Positions 4,922-5,787 of a stretch of DNA of 5,787 nt are shown here, in pieces (the first letter of the stretch is position 1; each line of letters opens with the position of its first letter). The notes under the pieces are model-generated. The model made no database searches. It saw only the letters and a program-made list of their open reading frames with translations, and was not told the DNA's origin. Source of the DNA: an uncultured Pseudomonas sp. (lineage in GTDB: Bacteria > Pseudomonadota > Gammaproteobacteria > Pseudomonadales > Pseudomonadaceae). The translations under genes and the position numbers were made by a program. The DNA is taken from NCBI GenBank assembly GCA_937863915.1, contig CALMID010000387.1:1-5787 (forward strand), given 5' to 3'.

Positions 4922-5787
4922 TCAGTGCTTGAGCAGCTGTTCGCGACTTAGCCACAGCTCGGCGCGTTGCAGGGGGGTGTCCGGCGGCAGCAGCGGGTTA
5001 TCCAGCTCGATCAGCTGGCGCTCACCCAGGCGTGCGCGCTGCAGGGCGTCCCCGTAATGGGCGAAGAACAGGCGGTCGAATGAGCCATCGGCCAGCGCCT
5101 GCTCCAGGCCGCGTTGCAGCTCGCCGGCCAGGCGCGTATTGCCTGGGCTGACGAAGAAGTACGAGGCCGTCGGATAGACCAGCAGCAGGTGGCGGTCGAC
5201 TTCCAGGCGGGCGTTCTGCGGCTGCGCCGCCTCGTCCCAGATTTCCAGCAGCGAGCGTGGGAAGTACTCGAAACGACCGGCTTCGAGCATGCGGAACAGG
5301 CTGGGGTAACTGGCGCTGGTAATCACCGGCAGGCCGTTGTGGGCGAGGATCTGACTGTCCGGCCAGTCATGCCCCTGACCGGCGCGCAGCCTTTGCAGAG
5401 CCTGGCGGTCATGGATGGCGCCCAGAGGCGTGCGTGCCTGTTTCTTCACCAGGGCCAGGCGCCAGCCGAGCAGACCCTTGTCCAGTGGGATACGGATTGG
5501 CAGCAGCTCGGTTTCGCGCTCGCGACTGGTCATGGCCCATACCACATCCACGCTGCGGCCCAGCTGCAGCTCGCGCAGTGAGCGGCGCTGCTCCATGTAA
5601 TGTTCGGAAGGTTGCAGGCGCAGGTGGCTGCCGGCCTTGTCCAGCGTCAGTTGCAGCAGCGCCATGATGTAGCTGTTGCGCTGCTCATGGCCGGGCATTG
5701 GCCGTGGGTAGCGCAGGCTGTGGTCGGCCAGGGCATGGCTTGCCGGCTGCAGAAGCAGGGCCAGCAGGGCAACGGTAAGGCAGCGGG
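4922..5787 (-). CDS. Periplasmic substrate-binding-like protein (SBP_bac_3 type), start outside window
   Basis: The frame reads from the right edge (first whole codon 5785-5783) to TGA at 4924-4922, giving 287 visible residues. The first visible residues form a signal peptide, LTVALLALLLQPASHALA, probably cut before DHSLRYP, so the true start must lie a few codons beyond the edge. The ATG at 5698 would discard this signal and is not the start. The mature part resembles type II periplasmic binding proteins of the polar amino acid family: an N-terminal LRYPRP strand, LGRSVDVVWAMTSRERE, LLPIRIPLDKGLLGWRLALV, a central SYPSLFRMLEAGRFEYFPRS, and LEQALADGSFDRLFFAHYG near the end. No permease or ATPase gene is in view, so it may serve a sensor or an orphan role instead of transport. 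Its ligand is unknown. Confidence 0.82.
   Translation of the reverse strand, partial: RCLTVALLALLLQPASHALADHSLRYPRPMPGHEQRNSYIMALLQLTLDKAGSHLRLQPSEHYMEQRRSLRELQLGRSVDVVWAMTSRERETELLPIRIPLDKGLLGWRLALVKKQARTPLGAIHDRQALQRLRAGQGHDWPDSQILAHNGLPVITSASYPSLFRMLEAGRFEYFPRSLLEIWDEAAQPQNARLEVDRHLLLVYPTASYFFVSPGNTRLAGELQRGLEQALADGSFDRLFFAHYGDALQRARLGERQLIELDNPLLPPDTPLQRAELWLSREQLLKH

Noticed and set aside
5114..5581. A 155-codon plus-strand frame opposite the binding-protein gene
   Set aside because: It is antisense to a gene with clear fold-family features and has no ribosome binding site or known motif.
5696..5698. ATG 5698 as the start of the substrate-binding-like gene
   Set aside because: The same frame continues upstream to the window edge and encodes an obvious signal peptide, so the start lies outside the window.

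Overview
The window (about 5.8 kb, GC-rich) reads as chromosome from a Pseudomonas-type gammaproteobacterium. The basis is the translated proteins, recalled from memory and not searched: a Prc/AlgO-type protease N-terminus, a PIG3-type quinone oxidoreductase, and an AhpC whose active-site segment reads FTFNCPTE, which I associate with Pseudomonas. No mobile element, CRISPR array, rRNA or tRNA gene was seen. All genes look intact or are cut only by the window edges.

Layout. (1) Positions 1-438, minus strand: the first 146 codons of the periplasmic tail-specific protease Prc, running off the left edge. (2) 439-569: a divergent intergenic spacer. (3) 570-1532, plus: a zinc-free NAD(P)H:quinone oxidoreductase. 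(4) 1533-1666: a dense regulatory stretch with a 12-bp perfect inverted repeat, a four-block OxyR-type operator in exact 11-bp phase, a good -10 box and a strong ribosome binding site. (5) 1667-2230, plus: ahpC, the peroxidase subunit of alkyl hydroperoxide reductase. (6) 2231-2365: an ahpC-ahpF spacer holding a strong intrinsic terminator. (7) 2366-3919, plus: ahpF, the flavoprotein reductase of AhpC. (8) 3938-3979: a long terminator hairpin with a GCGA tetraloop. (9) 4054-4914, plus: an unrecognised, largely helical cytoplasmic protein. (10) 4922-5787, minus: a secreted substrate-binding-like protein whose start codon lies just beyond the right edge. It converges on gene 9 with 7 bases between the stop codons.

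How the genes work together. AhpF passes electrons from NADH through FAD and two CxxC centres to AhpC, which reduces H2O2, organic peroxides and peroxynitrite. The operator upstream of ahpC fits peroxide induction through OxyR. The terminator between ahpC and ahpF suggests that AhpC is made in excess over AhpF. Most of the window is ordinary core genome. The parts worth a second look are the operator/terminator overlap before ahpC, the ahpC-ahpF attenuator, lineage-specific residues at the redox centres, and the helical protein downstream of ahpF.
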